Shown: positions 23,615 to 32,327 of the stretch, piece after piece
Layout: the number at the start of each line of letters is the position of its first letter
Position numbering within the stretch: the stretch's first letter is position 1
DNA from: Lachnospiraceae bacterium
GTDB taxonomy: Bacteria > Bacillota > Clostridia > Lachnospirales > Lachnospiraceae
Direction: 5' to 3'
Assembly: GCA_021770345.1 (NCBI GenBank)
Contig: JAETRD010000013.1
Span: forward strand, 1 to 64,000
DNA: 64,000 nucleotides
Program-made: the position numbers and the translations under genes
The notes under the pieces: generated by a model
What the model was told of the DNA's origin: nothing
Seen by the model: the letters and a program-made list of their open reading frames with translations, nothing else
The model's database searches: none

Positions 23615-25756
23615 TTATTCTTCCTCATCCCCCGCAATGCAAAAATCTACGGTCCGAAGAATCTTATCGCAGCCCGCGACGACCACGCGCACTTTCTGTC
23701 CGAGCTTATACCGCTTCCCCGCGGCTTCGCCGACCAGCTCATAGGTACTCTCGTTATAATGATAGTAATCGTCCGCAAGCGTCGTCACATGCACAAGCCC
23801 CTCCACGGTATTCGGCAGCTCCACATAAAAGCCCCATTCCGTGACGCCCGAGATCACACCCTCGTATACCTCCCCGATGCGTCGCTCCATATACGCGACT
23901 TTTTTGAGCTTTTCGGTCTCCCGCTCCGCCTCGTCGGCCCGCCGCTCCGTTTTGCTTGAATGCTCGGCCACCTCCGGCAAAATCTTTTCGTAATGCGCGA
24001 TTCTCTTCTCATTCATCCTGCCGCGCAGATTGTCCTTTATGATGCGATGTATCTGCAAATCCGGATACCTGCGGATCGGCGATGTAAAATGACAGTAATA
24101 ATTTGTCGCAAGGCCAAAGTGGCCCGCGCTTGCCGTCGTGTATTTCGCCTGCTTCATGGACCGCAGCGTCAGACGGCTGATGAGCGCCTCCTCCGGCGTC
24201 CCCTCAATCTTTTCCAGCAGCTTCTGCAATTCCTTCGGATGAATTTCGTCCTGCCCTAGATGAATGGAATACCCGAAATTATTGATAAATGTCGCAAGCT
24301 TTTTGATCTTCTCGGAATCCGGATTATCATGAGAGCGGTAGACAAACGGCAGCTCCTGCCAGAAATAATCCTCGGCCACGGTCTCATTGGCGATCAGCAT
24401 AAAGTCCTCGATGATTTTTGTCGCGACATTGCGCTCGTAGGGCTTGATCTCCACAGGTACCCCCTGCGCGTCGAGAATGATTTTCGTCTCCGGAAAATCA
24501 AAATCAATCGAACCGCGCTTCATGCGCCGTTTCCGCAGAAGCGCGGCCAGCTTTTCCATGCGCTCAAACATCGGCACGAATTCCCCGTACTCTTTTCGCT
24601 CCGCCGCATCCCCGTCCTCGAGAATCTTTTTCACGCTTGTGTAACTCATGCGCCGGTCGACCCGGATGACCGTCTCCGCGATCACATGGTCCGTAACGTT
24701 TCCCTTCCCGTCAATCGTCATAATACAGCTAAGCGCAAGCCGGTTTTCGCCGGCGTTGAGCGAACAGATACCGTTCGAGAGCGCATGCGGCAGCATCGGG
24801 ATCACGCGGTCCACCAGATAGACCGACGTACCGCGGTTTTTTGCCTCCGCATCGAGCGCACTGTGCTCCTGGACATAATTCGTGACATCGGCGATATGCA
24901 CGCCGAGCCGATACACACCGTCCTCCTCGGTCAGCGTGACGGCATCGTCTAAGTCCTTTGCGTCCTCCCCGTCGATCGTGACCGTCTGCCAGTCGCGCAG
25001 GTCCATCCTCCCCGCCATATCCGCCTCCGTCACTTCTTTTGCGACGCGCTCCACCTGATTCATAATCTTTTCGGAAAATTCCACAGGCAGATCATAGGCG
25101 CGCACAATCGAGAGAATATCCGTCCCCGGGTCATTGATATGCCCGAGAATCTCGACGATGTGTCCTTCGGGATTTTTCCCCTCGCCGCCGAAATCCGTGA
25201 TCTCCACGACGACCTTGTGGCCGCCTACAGCCCCCATCGAGTGCTCCGCCGGAATAAAAATATCGCTTGTAAACTTCGGATTGTCCGGTATTGCAAACCC
25301 ATATGTTTTCCTCTGCTCATAGGTGCAGACCACGCGTCTCATGCCCCGCTCGAGCACCTTTGTGATGCGCCCCTCGCGCCTGCGCCCGTGCTCCTGCTCC
25401 CGTATCACAGACACCAGTACCTTGTCGAGATGAAGCGCGCCTCCCGTGTTTGCCTCGGAGATAAAAATATCCGTATCCTCCCCTTCGACCACGACAAAGC
25501 CAAACCCGCGCGGGTGGGCCGTATAAATCCCCACAAGCCCCGCATGCGCGGATTTCGCATATTTCCCTTTGGAGGAGACCTCGATCTTCCCCTCCGCCAC
25601 AAGCGCGTCTAAAACCGCAAGAAGCTCCCCCCGCAGGCTTTTGGGCACATTTAAGACCGCCGCGATCTCCTTTGCCTTCATCGGCACATAAAGCTCGCTG
25701 CAGATAAACGCATAAATGGTTTCTTTTCTCTCCTGTAAAAGCTCTCTCTCCATCAT
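23615..25756 (-). CDS. rnr: Ribonuclease R
   Basis: The 713-residue 3'-5' exoribonuclease has an N-terminal winged-helix and cold-shock RNA-binding part (PRGFGFVVVEGEDTDIFI). The RNB catalytic domain follows with the metal-binding string DGEDAKDLDDAV and the segment ASAGHFGLATNYYCHFTSPIR. An S1 domain ends the protein (GEVYEGVISGVTEWGFYVEL). RNase R degrades structured RNA and works with tmRNA-SmpB in clearing non-stop messages, so its position near smpB and ssrA makes functional sense. Two ATG codons in tandem start it (25756 and 25753); the second is better spaced from GAGGG. Confidence 0.96.
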   Translation of the reverse strand: MMERELLQERKETIYAFICSELYVPMKAKEIAAVLNVPKSLRGELLAVLDALVAEGKIEVSSKGKYAKSAHAGLVGIYTAHPRGFGFVVVEGEDTDIFISEANTGGALHLDKVLVSVIREQEHGRRREGRITKVLERGMRRVVCTYEQRKTYGFAIPDNPKFTSDIFIPAEHSMGAVGGHKVVVEITDFGGEGKNPEGHIVEILGHINDPGTDILSIVRAYDLPVEFSEKIMNQVERVAKEVTEADMAGRMDLRDWQTVTIDGEDAKDLDDAVTLTEEDGVYRLGVHIADVTNYVQEHSALDAEAKNRGTSVYLVDRVIPMLPHALSNGICSLNAGENRLALSCIMTIDGKGNVTDHVIAETVIRVDRRMSYTSVKKILEDGDAAERKEYGEFVPMFERMEKLAALLRKRRMKRGSIDFDFPETKIILDAQGVPVEIKPYERNVATKIIEDFMLIANETVAEDYFWQELPFVYRSHDNPDSEKIKKLATFINNFGYSIHLGQDEIHPKELQKLLEKIEGTPEEALISRLTLRSMKQAKYTTASAGHFGLATNYYCHFTSPIRRYPDLQIHRIIKDNLRGRMNEKRIAHYEKILPEVAEHSSKTERRADEAERETEKLKKVAYMERRIGEVYEGVISGVTEWGFYVELPNTVEGLVHVTTLADDYYHYNESTYELVGEAAGKRYKLGQKVRVVVAGCDKILRTVDFCIAGDEEE

Positions 25757-25823
25757 TTCCCTCTAAAAGTGTCGCTGCGCGACACAAATTTGATGCGTCT
25801 TACGACGCAGTCTCCTATAAGGT

Positions 25824-25850
25824 AAAAAGGCCGCCACGGATGTGGCAGCC
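25824..25850 (-). terminator. Terminator of secG
   Basis: On the minus strand GGCTGCCAC-ATCC-GTGGCGGCC is followed by TTTTT. Two more small hairpins (TGTCG..CGACA and GCGTC..GACGC) lie at 25770-25812 between it and rnr. Confidence 0.8.
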
Positions 25851-25858
25851 TTCCCTCT

Positions 25859-26098
25859 CTAAAAAATACCCATGTTCAGCACAATCGCAATAAGAATAAA
25901 CAATGTGACGAGCAACTTCGTGCCCTTCACCAGCAGTCCCTCCATGGAACGCCCCTTATTCTTGCCCCAATAGGTGTCGGCCGCGCCCGCAACCGCTCCA
26001 AGCCCTGCAGATTTTCCCTCCTGCATCAGAATGATCACGGTCAATGCAATACTGATTATAATAAAAACAACGGTTAAAATTGTCTGTAAAACCTGCAA
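25859..26098 (-). CDS. secG: Protein translocase subunit SecG
   Basis: The 79-residue protein has two membrane segments (about 4-27 and 55-76) joined by the conserved SecG loop MQEGKSAGLGAVAGAADTYWGKNKGRSMEG. SecG is the small accessory subunit of the SecYEG channel. The start codon is TTG at 26098, supported by a well-placed GGAGGG ribosome site; no ATG is available before the first membrane segment. Position upstream of rnr and smpB is the usual Firmicutes order. Confidence 0.95.
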   Translation of the reverse strand: MQVLQTILTVVFIIISIALTVIILMQEGKSAGLGAVAGAADTYWGKNKGRSMEGLLVKGTKLLVTLFILIAIVLNMGIF

Positions 26099-26163
26099 GA
26101 CGATTCCCTCCTATAACCTCTTACTCATAACTTTGAATATTATAGCATATCCACATCGCTATT

Positions 26164-27549
26164 TCAACAATTTTTTACCGGTATTTTGCTCACAAACTTT
26201 GCCGTATCCCCGAGCTCGTCCTCAATGCGCAGCAGCTGATTGTACTTTGCGGTGCGCTCGGCGCGGCACGGTGCGCCGGTCTTAATCAGGCCCGCATTGA
26301 CCGCCACAGCCAGATCCGCGATAAACGCGTCCTCGGTCTCCCCGGAACGGTGGGAAATAATCGTGCGGTACCCCGCGAACTTCGCCAGTTCAATCGCGTC
26401 TAACGCCTCCGTCAGCGTCCCGATCTGATTTACCTTTACCAGCACGGCATTCGCCGCCCCGAGATCGATTCCGCACTTGATGCGCTTCGGGTTTGTGACG
26501 AACAGATCGTCGCCGACCAGATTCACTTTGTCCCCGAGACGCTTTGTCAGCTCCTGCCAGCCTTCCCAGTCATCCTCCCAGAGGCCGTCCTCGATGGACA
26601 CAATCGGGAACTCATCCACGAGCTCCTCATAGAGGGCGATCATTTCCGCCGAACTGCGCTTCACACTGCCGGACACATCGTCCTTTGCGGACGCCTCCCC
26701 GTCCTTTTCGCAGTCGCAGTCTTCGCCGCAGCCGCAGCTTCTCGTCTCGCCCGGGAAAATATACATCCCCGTCTCCTCGTCATAGAGCTCGCTCGCGGCC
26801 GCATCCATCGCGTACACCACATCCTCGCCGACCGCATAGCCGGCCTTCTCCACAGCGCGCCCGAGATAGCGGAACACCTCGCGGTTGTCGGCAAAATCCG
26901 GCGCGAAACCGCCCTCATCCCCCACCGCGGTGGAAAGCCCGTCCTCGTTTAAAATCTGGCGCAGGAAATGATAGACCTCGGCGCCCATCCGCAGCGCGTC
27001 CCGGTAGTTTGCCGCCCCGATCGGCAGTATCATAAATTCCTGGAAATCCAGTGAATTCTTCGCGTGAGCACCGCCGTTTATCACATTCATCATCGGCACC
27101 GGAAGTTCCTTTGCGTTGATACCCCCGATATAGCGGTACAGCGGCATCGAAAGCGCCTTCGCGGCAGTCTTTGCACAGGCCAGGGAAACGCCGAGAATCG
27201 CATTTGCCCCGAGGCTCCCCTTGTTATCCGTGCCGTCGAGCTCCACCATGCGCCTGTCGAGAAGCGCCTGCTCGAGCACATTCATCCCCAGAAGCGCCTC
27301 CCTGATTTTTGTGTTGACATGATCCACGACCTTCTGTACCCCGAGCCCGAAATATTCATGGTTTCCGTCCCGAAGCTCAATCGCCTCAAACCGCCCGGTG
27401 CTCGCCCCGGAGGGCACGGATTCCCGCGCGCTGATCTCCCTTCCCGTCGTCTCTGTTTTCGCGGTGACGGTAACCTCCACCGTGGGATTTCCCCTTGAAT
27501 CCAAAATTTCTCTCGCGCAAACATCTGTAATAGCAATAAAAAGCGACAT
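26164..27549 (-). CDS. eno: Enolase with a cysteine-rich insertion
   Basis: The 461-residue enzyme converts 2-phosphoglycerate to phosphoenolpyruvate in glycolysis. Family motifs are intact: [14 protein letters not shown], the acidic loop VGDEGGFAP, the metal-binding [16 protein letters not shown] and the signature [17 protein letters not shown]. Ordinary bacterial enolases have about 430 residues. The extra length is an insert at about 267-297 (nucleotides 26659-26751) with [13 protein letters not shown], placed between GMYIFPGE and the helix before the YPIVSIED-like strand. The insert carries four cysteines (272, 274, 278, 280), which might bind a metal. It is in frame and has normal codon use, so it is not a sequencing scar. 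Confidence 0.95.
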   Translation of the reverse strand: MSLFIAITDVCAREILDSRGNPTVEVTVTAKTETTGREISARESVPSGASTGRFEAIELRDGNHEYFGLGVQKVVDHVNTKIREALLGMNVLEQALLDRRMVELDGTDNKGSLGANAILGVSLACAKTAAKALSMPLYRYIGGINAKELPVPMMNVINGGAHAKNSLDFQEFMILPIGAANYRDALRMGAEVYHFLRQILNEDGLSTAVGDEGGFAPDFADNREVFRYLGRAVEKAGYAVGEDVVYAMDAAASELYDEETGMYIFPGETRSCGCGEDCDCEKDGEASAKDDVSGSVKRSSAEMIALYEELVDEFPIVSIEDGLWEDDWEGWQELTKRLGDKVNLVGDDLFVTNPKRIKCGIDLGAANAVLVKVNQIGTLTEALDAIELAKFAGYRTIISHRSGETEDAFIADLAVAVNAGLIKTGAPCRAERTAKYNQLLRIEDELGDTAKFVSKIPVKNC

Positions 27550-27627
27550 TCCTTTCCCCTTTCCGAATCATCTGTTTTCTGAAAGTATATCCGAATGCCG
27601 CTTTTCCTATACAGGAGCGCCCGTATT

Positions 27628-28614
27628 TTATTTTATGATCCCTTTCGTCTTCAGGAAATCAACCCAGATATTGTATTTCGAACCGTACAGATGCAGATTG
27701 TCAAACGTCAGATCGGGATTCAGATTGCCCTCCCCGTCACACACGACCTCATTCACATCTATGTAAAAAATCGTTTTGTTATCGGCAAGTTCCGCAATCC
27801 GCATGTTGCGCTCGACGAGTCCCCTGTTGTTAAAAATCGGGTCCGCGTCCGACTTTTCTTTTGTCACATGCATGATTCCCTGTACATAGATGATCGCATC
27901 CGGCTGCAGATCCCGAAATACCTGAACCGACCACGCATACGCCTCCATAAAAGTGTCCAGCGTCCCGCGCCCCATCTCGTTGATACCAATCTGAAAATAA
28001 ATCTTTCCGTACTTCTTTGCGGAAAGAGCCTCCGCAAGCGTCACCTTCCCGGCATCCGTCTCACAGAATTTCTCGTCCCACATATCGTAGACATTGAGTC
28101 CCACGGTCGCAAAGAAATCCGCCTGATCGAGCCCGCCGTAATCGTGCAGTCCCACCGTGCGGGAATCCCCGATAAAGACCGCATCGTCAAAATAGCTCTC
28201 GTCCACATCGGTAAATTCTTTCTCCTGTTCCTCCGTGGCCTCCTGCTCCGCAGTCTCCGTTCCGGCCATTTCCGTCCCCGCTGTCTCCGCCCCGGCCGCT
28301 TCCGTCCCCGTAGTCTCTGTCTCCGCCTCCATGACAAGCTCCGTGGCCGCTCCCACGCCGCGCGACGCCCCTGCCCAGACACGTTCCCCCTGCGGTCCGA
28401 AATCCTGTTTTTCCCTGCCGATATCCCACGGATAAATCCCGTCATGCACTCCCTGAAATACCAGTGCAAAATAGGGTGTTTTTCCGATATCAGTCTCGTA
28501 TCTCTCGTATGCGGTATCTTTTCCCAGATAGCCGATCACCGACAAAAACACCCATCCGAACAGTATTGTAATCGTAACTTTATATTTCCATAGCTTCTTC
28601 AATCTTCTCACCAC
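27628..28614 (-). CDS. SGNH-family hydrolase/acyltransferase, membrane-anchored
   Basis: The 328-residue protein starts at GTG 28614, three bases after the MBOAT stop. An N-terminal membrane anchor lies at 13-30 (VTITILFGWVFLSVIGYL). A low-complexity linker rich in E, T, A and G (about 95-130, repeats of ETAGTE) leads to an outside SGNH domain: nucleophile in VFIGDSRTVGL, GINEMG and the catalytic DNLHLYG. Pairs of an MBOAT protein and an SGNH protein O-acetylate extracytoplasmic polysaccharides or peptidoglycan (AlgI/AlgX or PatA/PatB logic). I infer that this protein transfers the acetyl group on the outside. The glycan target is unknown. Confidence 0.82.
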   Translation of the reverse strand: MVRRLKKLWKYKVTITILFGWVFLSVIGYLGKDTAYERYETDIGKTPYFALVFQGVHDGIYPWDIGREKQDFGPQGERVWAGASRGVGAATELVMEAETETTGTEAAGAETAGTEMAGTETAEQEATEEQEKEFTDVDESYFDDAVFIGDSRTVGLHDYGGLDQADFFATVGLNVYDMWDEKFCETDAGKVTLAEALSAKKYGKIYFQIGINEMGRGTLDTFMEAYAWSVQVFRDLQPDAIIYVQGIMHVTKEKSDADPIFNNRGLVERNMRIAELADNKTIFYIDVNEVVCDGEGNLNPDLTFDNLHLYGSKYNIWVDFLKTKGIIK

Positions 28615-28617
28615 ACT

Positions 28618-29943
28618 CTAAAAATTAAAATACATAAACGGATTATTCCGGGAAACCGCCAGAAAATAGATGCTGAGTCCCAAAATTCCAAAAACGATCA
28701 CATTTCCGAGGAAACGCTTTCGGATTGCCCGGTAGCACATCTGCGGCAGCGGCGTCGCAAACAGAATCCCCGCAGCGAGCAGATACCAGTAATCCCGGAG
28801 ATAGCGCACAAAATCATACGCGTCGAGCACTTCCGCGCTCCCCCTCACAAACGGAAACAGCCTTGTAAAATAAATCCCCAGCTGCCCGACATCCCCTTTT
28901 TCGATTCCAAGCAACACCAAAAGCATACCGCCCCAGATCAGAAAATTGCAGGCCGCGCCGTGCCACAGCGCCGTCAGGCTCCAGACCACAAACAGATTCA
29001 GAAATGTGCGCGCCTTTCCCTTACGGTTTCCCCCGAGCGGTATGTAAACATACTCCCGAAACCATTTTCCGAGTGTGATATGCCACCTGCGCCAAAATTC
29101 CGAAACCGACTTTGACATGTAGGGGAGTCGGAAATTCACCGGAATCCGAAAGCCGAGCATCCCGCCGAGTCCCATCGCCATCATCGAGTATCCGGCAAAG
29201 TCAAAATACAGCTGCATCGAATATGCCGCGGCCCCCATCCATGCGAGCGGCGTGGAAATGCCGGAAACTCCAATGGACAGAATACTGTTCCACAAAGTCC
29301 CGATGCGATCCGCAAGAATCACTTTCGAGCCGAGCCCGATAATCAGGAGTTTCAGACCCTCCTCAAATTGCTCCGGCGTCGTGCGCCGCACGGAAAGCTG
29401 CATCCTCACATCGGAATAATTGATAATCGGTCCGGCCACCAGCTGCGGAAACATCGTCAGATACGTCCCCAGCCTGACAAGGGATTTCTCCGCCGGAACC
29501 CGCCCTCTGTACACGTCAATAATATACGCCGCAATCTGAAACGTATAAAAGCTGATACCGAGCGGCAGCCGGTCGGCAAGGCCGCTGTATTTGAAGAAAA
29601 ATAAAGCCCCGAAGTCATATCCGAGTGCGAGAAACAGCAACAGCTTCTGGCGGAATCCGCGCCCCTCCGCCGCGCTGCGGTACATCATGCGACCCAGCAG
29701 ATAGTTAATCAGAACACAGCCGAACAGCAGGAGCACATATTCCTCCTCTCCCACCGCATAAAAAATGAGGCTCCCCGCAAACAGGATCACATTGCGGAAC
29801 CTTATCTTCCAGTCAGCGGCCTTCTGTCTGCTGACACGCTCTGCCGACAGGACAATGCTGTAAAATATCTGCGGTACAATAAAATAAATCAATAAAAAAA
29901 CCGGCAAAAACCGGAATAAAAATTCAAAACTGCTAAATACCAT
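28618..29943 (-). CDS. MBOAT-family O-acyltransferase (AlgI/DltB-like)
   Basis: The 441-residue polytopic membrane protein has about ten hydrophobic segments and MBOAT landmarks: FLPVFLLIYFIVPQ at the N terminus, LPLGISFYTFQIAAYIIDVYRG, FPQLVAGPIINYSD, SEFWRRWHITLGKWFREYVY IPLGG and the histidine-containing TALWHGAACNFLIWGG. It carries acyl groups, usually acetyl, across the membrane for transfer to a cell-surface polymer. ATG 29943 is preferred over the upstream GTG 29970. The SGNH gene follows after three bases, so the pair forms one operon. The polymer is not identified by the sequence. Confidence 0.9.
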   Translation of the reverse strand: MVFSSFEFLFRFLPVFLLIYFIVPQIFYSIVLSAERVSRQKAADWKIRFRNVILFAGSLIFYAVGEEEYVLLLFGCVLINYLLGRMMYRSAAEGRGFRQKLLLFLALGYDFGALFFFKYSGLADRLPLGISFYTFQIAAYIIDVYRGRVPAEKSLVRLGTYLTMFPQLVAGPIINYSDVRMQLSVRRTTPEQFEEGLKLLIIGLGSKVILADRIGTLWNSILSIGVSGISTPLAWMGAAAYSMQLYFDFAGYSMMAMGLGGMLGFRIPVNFRLPYMSKSVSEFWRRWHITLGKWFREYVYIPLGGNRKGKARTFLNLFVVWSLTALWHGAACNFLIWGGMLLVLLGIEKGDVGQLGIYFTRLFPFVRGSAEVLDAYDFVRYLRDYWYLLAAGILFATPLPQMCYRAIRKRFLGNVIVFGILGLSIYFLAVSRNNPFMYFNF

Positions 29944-30111
29944 CCCAGGTCTCTTTCCAGATACGCACACATATCACATAATTCTTTTCTCTCTATAACA
30001 GTATAGTCGAAAAATATCGAAATAACCAACTATTAAGAAAAGTTCATGAAAATGTATTATTTCTATCATATTTTATGGAATCTGTAACGTTTCTGTAAAT
30101 AATTACATCTG

Positions 30112-32145
30112 TCATTTCGCGAGGATTCGCTCAATCTCCCCGATAAAATATAACGACCCGAAAGCGACCGTTTTGCCGGCTCTTTTCTCCGCGCCAGACT
30201 CCGCCGCGAAATCCCGGAAAAACGCTTCGCAGTCTGCTATACGCTCCGCAGCGGCGCCCTTTTTTCGTATCATCTCCGCGAGCTGCGCCGCCTGCACGGC
30301 GCGCGCACTCTCCACGGTCACGGTGCGAAAATCAAGCGCCAAAGGCAGCAGAATATCCACCATCCGCGCGTAATCTTTATCCGCCATAACCCCCATGACA
30401 AAATGAAATTTCTCTCCCGGAAACAGGCGCGCCAGACTCTCTCCAAGCGCCTTTGCCCCGCTACTGTTGTGCGCTCCGTCCACCAAAAGAAACGGCTTTT
30501 GCGAGAGGATTTCCATGCGGCCTTTCCACCTGGTGCGTCGAATTCCCTCCCGAACCGCAGCGGACAATTTTTCCCGGCCCTCCTGCTCTCCCGACAAATC
30601 CATGCCACGCGCTTCAAAAAACGCCTCCGCAGCCAGAATCGCGGCCGCGGCGTTCTCATACTGATGCAGTCCGAGCATCTGCATACGGAGCGTTTTGTAT
30701 GGTCCAAAAGAAAACCTCTGCATCCCGTCCTCATAGCTGCAGTCGCACAGTTCCTCCGGCTTTAGGAAGCGGCAGGATTTTACACCCGCCCGCGCGGCGG
30801 CTTCGGCAAAAACCGCCGTAACTTCCGCGGTCTGGCTCTCCGCGATAAAACGGGTCCCCGCCTTTAAAATCCCGGCCTTTTCCGCCGCGATCGCGGGCAG
30901 CGTATCCCCGAGAATCGCCGTGTGATCGTATCCGATTTTCGTGATGACCGACACCGCGGGCACCCCGACCGCGCTCGTGGAATCAAATCGCCCGCCAAGC
31001 CCTGTCTCAAGAATCACCGCATCACAGCCCTGCTCCTTAAAGTAAAGCAGCGCCATCGCAAGACAGATGTCAAACATCGTCGGAAAGACACGCTCCCCGC
31101 CGTCATAAAACTCCTGTTCCAGAAGCATTCCGCCGAGCCGCACGACGTCTTCCCGCGGAATCTGCGCTCCGTCCACACAGATGCGCTCCGCAAAATCGAC
31201 CAGGTGCGGCGACGTAAAGCAGCCCGTGCGAAGTCCTGCCGCGCGCAGAATTTCGCACAAAAAAGCAGAGACAGAACCCTTGCCGTTCGTCCCTGCTATG
31301 TGTATGACGGGCATTCCCGCCTCCGGATGCCCGAGCTGCTCAAGCATCACCGCGGTAATTTCCCTGCCCGTACGGTTTCCAAATCTTCTTATGTTCTCAA
31401 TCCGAGCTTCCCTGACAAGCACGGCCCGTTCCGGACAATTGCAGTGCGCGATGGCAAGAATTTTTTTCTCGCAGTCCTTCGTCCGGGATATCATGTTCGC
31501 CACCATTTTCTCCAGCGCGCGGTTCATGCCTCTGGCCTGATCAAGCTGGCAGATACTCCCCTCGTCGGTGGAACCCATGACAGGTTTGATATTCAGCGTG
31601 TTCGCGATAAATGCCTTTAAATTGGTAAGCCTTCCGTTTTTCCGCAGCGTCTCTAACGTCTCCAGGACAAAATAGGTGTTCATTTCATCGATATACGCCT
31701 CCGTTTTTGCGACGATCTCGTCAAAGGGCAGTCCGGCCTCCTCATACTCCTGCACTTTCATGCCGATCAGCGTCTCTCCGACCGACGCCGACCTGGAATT
31801 AAACACATAAATCCGCTTTCCGTCCGTGTGCTCTTCCTCATAGAGATTCCTGCCGAGAACCGCGCTGTTGTACGATCCGCTAAGCTTATCGGAAAGCGTC
31901 ACGGCATACACATGCTCCGCCTCCCCCTCATATGCGCGCATATATTCCTCCGGCGCCGGACAGGACGACTTCGGACAGTCGGGGCTCTCTTTCACCCTCC
32001 GCAGGAAATCAAGCTGGTCAAAGGTCTCATCGTCCCGGATGCGGACTCCGCCCACCTCCAGCTCCAGAGATACCGTCATAAAATGTCCGTCTCTTTTTAA
32101 CTCCTCCGGCAATTCTCCGCAGCTGTCCACAATAATTTTGTACAT
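30112..32145 (-). CDS. DegV-FolC fusion protein (truncated DegV joined to folylpolyglutamate synthase)
   Basis: One uninterrupted frame of 677 residues joins two unrelated proteins. Residues 1-245 are DegV-like (fatty-acid-binding): MYKIIVDSCGELPEELK, the SDKLSGSYNSA motif, TLRKNGRLTNLKAFI and ILAIAHCNCPER. The last 35-40 DegV residues, including the usual EAGG..YANDGG motif, are absent. From about 248 the sequence is FolC-like: ENIRRFGNRTGRE, P-loop HIAGTNGKGS (282-291), TSPHLVDFAERI, LETGLGGRFDST, DHTAILGDT, and LLVDGAHN to the end, near complete. The junction lies at about 31400. Start ATG 32145 follows GGTGGG. FolC adds glutamate to folates. The DegV part may be non-functional or a regulatory appendage. 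A sequencing or assembly deletion should be excluded. Confidence 0.85.
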   Translation of the reverse strand: MYKIIVDSCGELPEELKRDGHFMTVSLELEVGGVRIRDDETFDQLDFLRRVKESPDCPKSSCPAPEEYMRAYEGEAEHVYAVTLSDKLSGSYNSAVLGRNLYEEEHTDGKRIYVFNSRSASVGETLIGMKVQEYEEAGLPFDEIVAKTEAYIDEMNTYFVLETLETLRKNGRLTNLKAFIANTLNIKPVMGSTDEGSICQLDQARGMNRALEKMVANMISRTKDCEKKILAIAHCNCPERAVLVREARIENIRRFGNRTGREITAVMLEQLGHPEAGMPVIHIAGTNGKGSVSAFLCEILRAAGLRTGCFTSPHLVDFAERICVDGAQIPREDVVRLGGMLLEQEFYDGGERVFPTMFDICLAMALLYFKEQGCDAVILETGLGGRFDSTSAVGVPAVSVITKIGYDHTAILGDTLPAIAAEKAGILKAGTRFIAESQTAEVTAVFAEAAARAGVKSCRFLKPEELCDCSYEDGMQRFSFGPYKTLRMQMLGLHQYENAAAAILAAEAFFEARGMDLSGEQEGREKLSAAVREGIRRTRWKGRMEILSQKPFLLVDGAHNSSGAKALGESLARLFPGEKFHFVMGVMADKDYARMVDILLPLALDFRTVTVESARAVQAAQLAEMIRKKGAAAERIADCEAFFRDFAAESGAEKRAGKTVAFGSLYFIGEIERILAK

Positions 32146-32261
32146 ACGCCCACCAAACCTTTCCATACCATCTCAAAAATCATCAGATGCGTTATCTGAA
32201 ATTACATAATTCGATTTTTTCTTCCATCAAACATAGTATTTATTACTACGTCATGGTAGCA

Positions 32262-32290
32262 TAAAAACCTCTATTTGTATAGAGGTCTTT
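32262..32290 (-). terminator. Terminator of the transglutaminase-like gene
   Basis: ACCTCTAT-TTGT-ATAGAGGT, followed on the minus strand by TTTTT. The 32167-32261 stretch shows nothing else. Confidence 0.7.
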
Positions 32291-32327
32291 TGCATAAATA
32301 TATATTTTTATAAGGCAGGAATCTCCG

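Noticed and set aside
26544..27035. 163-codon plus-strand frame over enolase
   Set aside because: It is rich in Arg, Pro and Ser, typical of antisense frames in GC-rich genes, and lies entirely inside eno.
27282..27571. Alternative frame starting upstream of enolase
   Set aside because: It reads out of frame through eno and contains no family feature.
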